From Tetracladium setigerum (taxonomy: Eukaryota; Ascomycota; Leotiomycetes; Helotiales), in assembly GCA_031472005.1 (NCBI GenBank), contig PZJY01000003.1, positions 2,046,001 through 2,110,000 of the forward strand: a DNA stretch of 64,000 nt, in the 5' to 3' direction. A program made the position numbers and the translations under genes. The notes under the pieces are model-generated. The model was given only the letters and a program-made list of their open reading frames with translations. It ran no database searches and was not told the origin of the DNA. Shown piece by piece: positions 62,877 to 64,000 of the stretch; position 1 is the first letter of the stretch; each line of letters starts with the position of its first letter.

Positions 62877-63250
62877 GATTGTGGCAGTTTGGAGAAAGAA
62901 AGGTTTTGGAAGTTGGAGTTCCCTCTCAAACTATGTTGTCAGATCTCGAACTTTCTGACCACTTACTATTAATGGGCGACGCGTTGACGCGACAAAGCCC
63001 GTTGAGTGTCTGGGCAGCCATTTTTCTGCCTCCTATGACCGCCTGGCTGATCCAAGGCTGAAGTTGGATAAATGGCAGCCTTGCATCTCAAACAACCATC
63101 AATGATAATAAATTGTCAACAACGACAAGGCATCAACCCATCCTGCTCCCTCCTTCTCCATAAACACAAAACCCACCATTGCCCATTTACTTCCAACACC
63201 ACCGAGCCTGATTTCTGCGAACATCAGACAGTCCAGCGACGTTGCTAATC
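62877..63250. promoter_or_regulatory. Divergent promoter, PRI1 / BTB gene
   Basis: 374 bases between two divergent starts; nothing specific recognised. Confidence 0.45.
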
Positions 63251-64000
63251 ATGGGTTCAATCTTCCCTCGCGCAGTGAATGCAGCCTACGCGGAGTAAAG
63301 CACTCCCCATTGCCACAAACAAAACGGTCTGGCTAACCCTTAAACCACAGTGATTTAGGCATAGATTTTGTCACGATCTTCGTCGGTTCAGAACGAAAGC
63401 AGTACGCCGTACATAAAAAGCTCCTTACCTCCCAGTCCGACTACTTCGAAAAGGCACTGAATGGCGGTTTCAGGGAGGCTGGAGAGAACTCCATACACCT
63501 GGAGGAAGACGACCCGGCTGCTATTGCGCTACTTATAGGATGGCTATATCGTGGTGTTATTCCTGGCCCTGTTCCGCAGAGTATCCTCTTTAAGGGTTCT
63601 TTCCCCGCATCAACGACCAATATCTGTTTGCCCGTTGGGGGAGCTCAACTGCAGTGCCACTCTACTCAGAGCTCGATGCCGGGAATCCTGGCTACGGGGC
63701 AGCTAATGTGTTCCAAACTATCGTTGGCAATCCTCGATACGCGCCATACTCTCCCGAGGAACTACGTCTCGCGGATTACACCGAAGGACGACGGTATAGG
63801 GAGGCATCCGGAGAAGACGAATATCTCGACCCAATGCCACCTGCACCCCTGGCGCCGCGATCTACGAGCCTCTTTGGCAGTATGCCTTTGGTTGGTGGGG
63901 GTATTGCTAGCACAACTTCTCGGGGTCTATTTGGCAATACACAAGGAGGGGGGATATTCGGCAACCCTCAACCAGGGGGATCCAGCATCTTTGGTCCTTC
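63251..64000 (+). CDS. BTB/POZ protein with FG motifs, 3'-partial
   Basis: Runs off the window end. Exons 63251-63294 and 63351 onward. N-terminal BTB domain: FVTIFVGSERKQYAVHKKLLTSQSDYFEKAL, then AIALLIGWLYRG. The frame breaks at 63603-63606 (CCCC); one extra C continues NDQYLFARWGSS into a Pro/Gly-rich segment containing several FG/GLFG-like motifs (SLFG, GLFGN, GIFGN, SIFG) as in nucleoporins. Literal reading gives a different, shorter tail. Whether it interacts with the nuclear pore is inference. Confidence 0.7.

Overview
The window is nuclear DNA of a filamentous ascomycete (Pezizomycotina). Genes carry many short introns (about 45-70 bp, GTRNGT...YAG), lie on both strands without operons, and include typical fungal families (Zn2Cys6 regulator, DHH1, Lst7, WSC, STAND N-terminal domain, CELP0028-like secreted protein). 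A Leotiomycete, Sclerotiniaceae-like fungus is my best guess from memory of the protein families; no search was run.

Layout. 0-6 kb: VPS41 (-) and a mitochondrial DUF155/RMND1-family gene (+), head to head. 6-13 kb: an allantoate/nicotinate-type MFS permease (+), a 57-residue charged ORF (-) and a membrane alpha/beta hydrolase (-). 14-24 kb: a large STAND-N/ubiquitin-like protein with a Hel2-like tail (-), a 14-residue-repeat ORF (+) and a protein kinase (-). 24-30 kb: WSC protein, DJ-1/PfpI protein and a vWA-domain protein (all +). 30-36.6 kb: a compact trio of sugar transporter (-), PhyH dioxygenase (+) and Zn2Cys6 regulator (-), bracketed by two inverted copies of an AT-rich TCGAAAAA-type element. 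37-42 kb: secreted or surface proteins (CELP0028-like, an 8-cysteine small secreted protein, a single-pass Ser/Thr-rich membrane protein). 43-53.5 kb: repeat protein, HNH protein, HAD hydrolase, cytosolic serine hydroxymethyltransferase and the Lst7/folliculin homologue. 53.5-58.7 kb: a 5.2 kb gene-poor stretch. 58.7-64 kb: DHH1 helicase, DNA primase small subunit and a BTB protein with FG motifs that runs off the end.

A strong property of the sequence itself is that many conserved genes are broken by single-base frame disruptions, nearly all of which are repaired by one extra base in a short G/C run. Adding those bases makes exon phases close exactly in VPS41, DUF155, hydrolase, kinase, DJ-1, membrane-protein, HAD and DHH1 genes. 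I therefore annotate these as intact genes in an error-prone assembly, not as pseudogenes. Spans are from inferred true start to inferred true stop; a literal reading of the bases gives truncated products.

No rRNA, CRISPR array or convincing tRNA was noticed. No intact transposase or reverse transcriptase was recognised.
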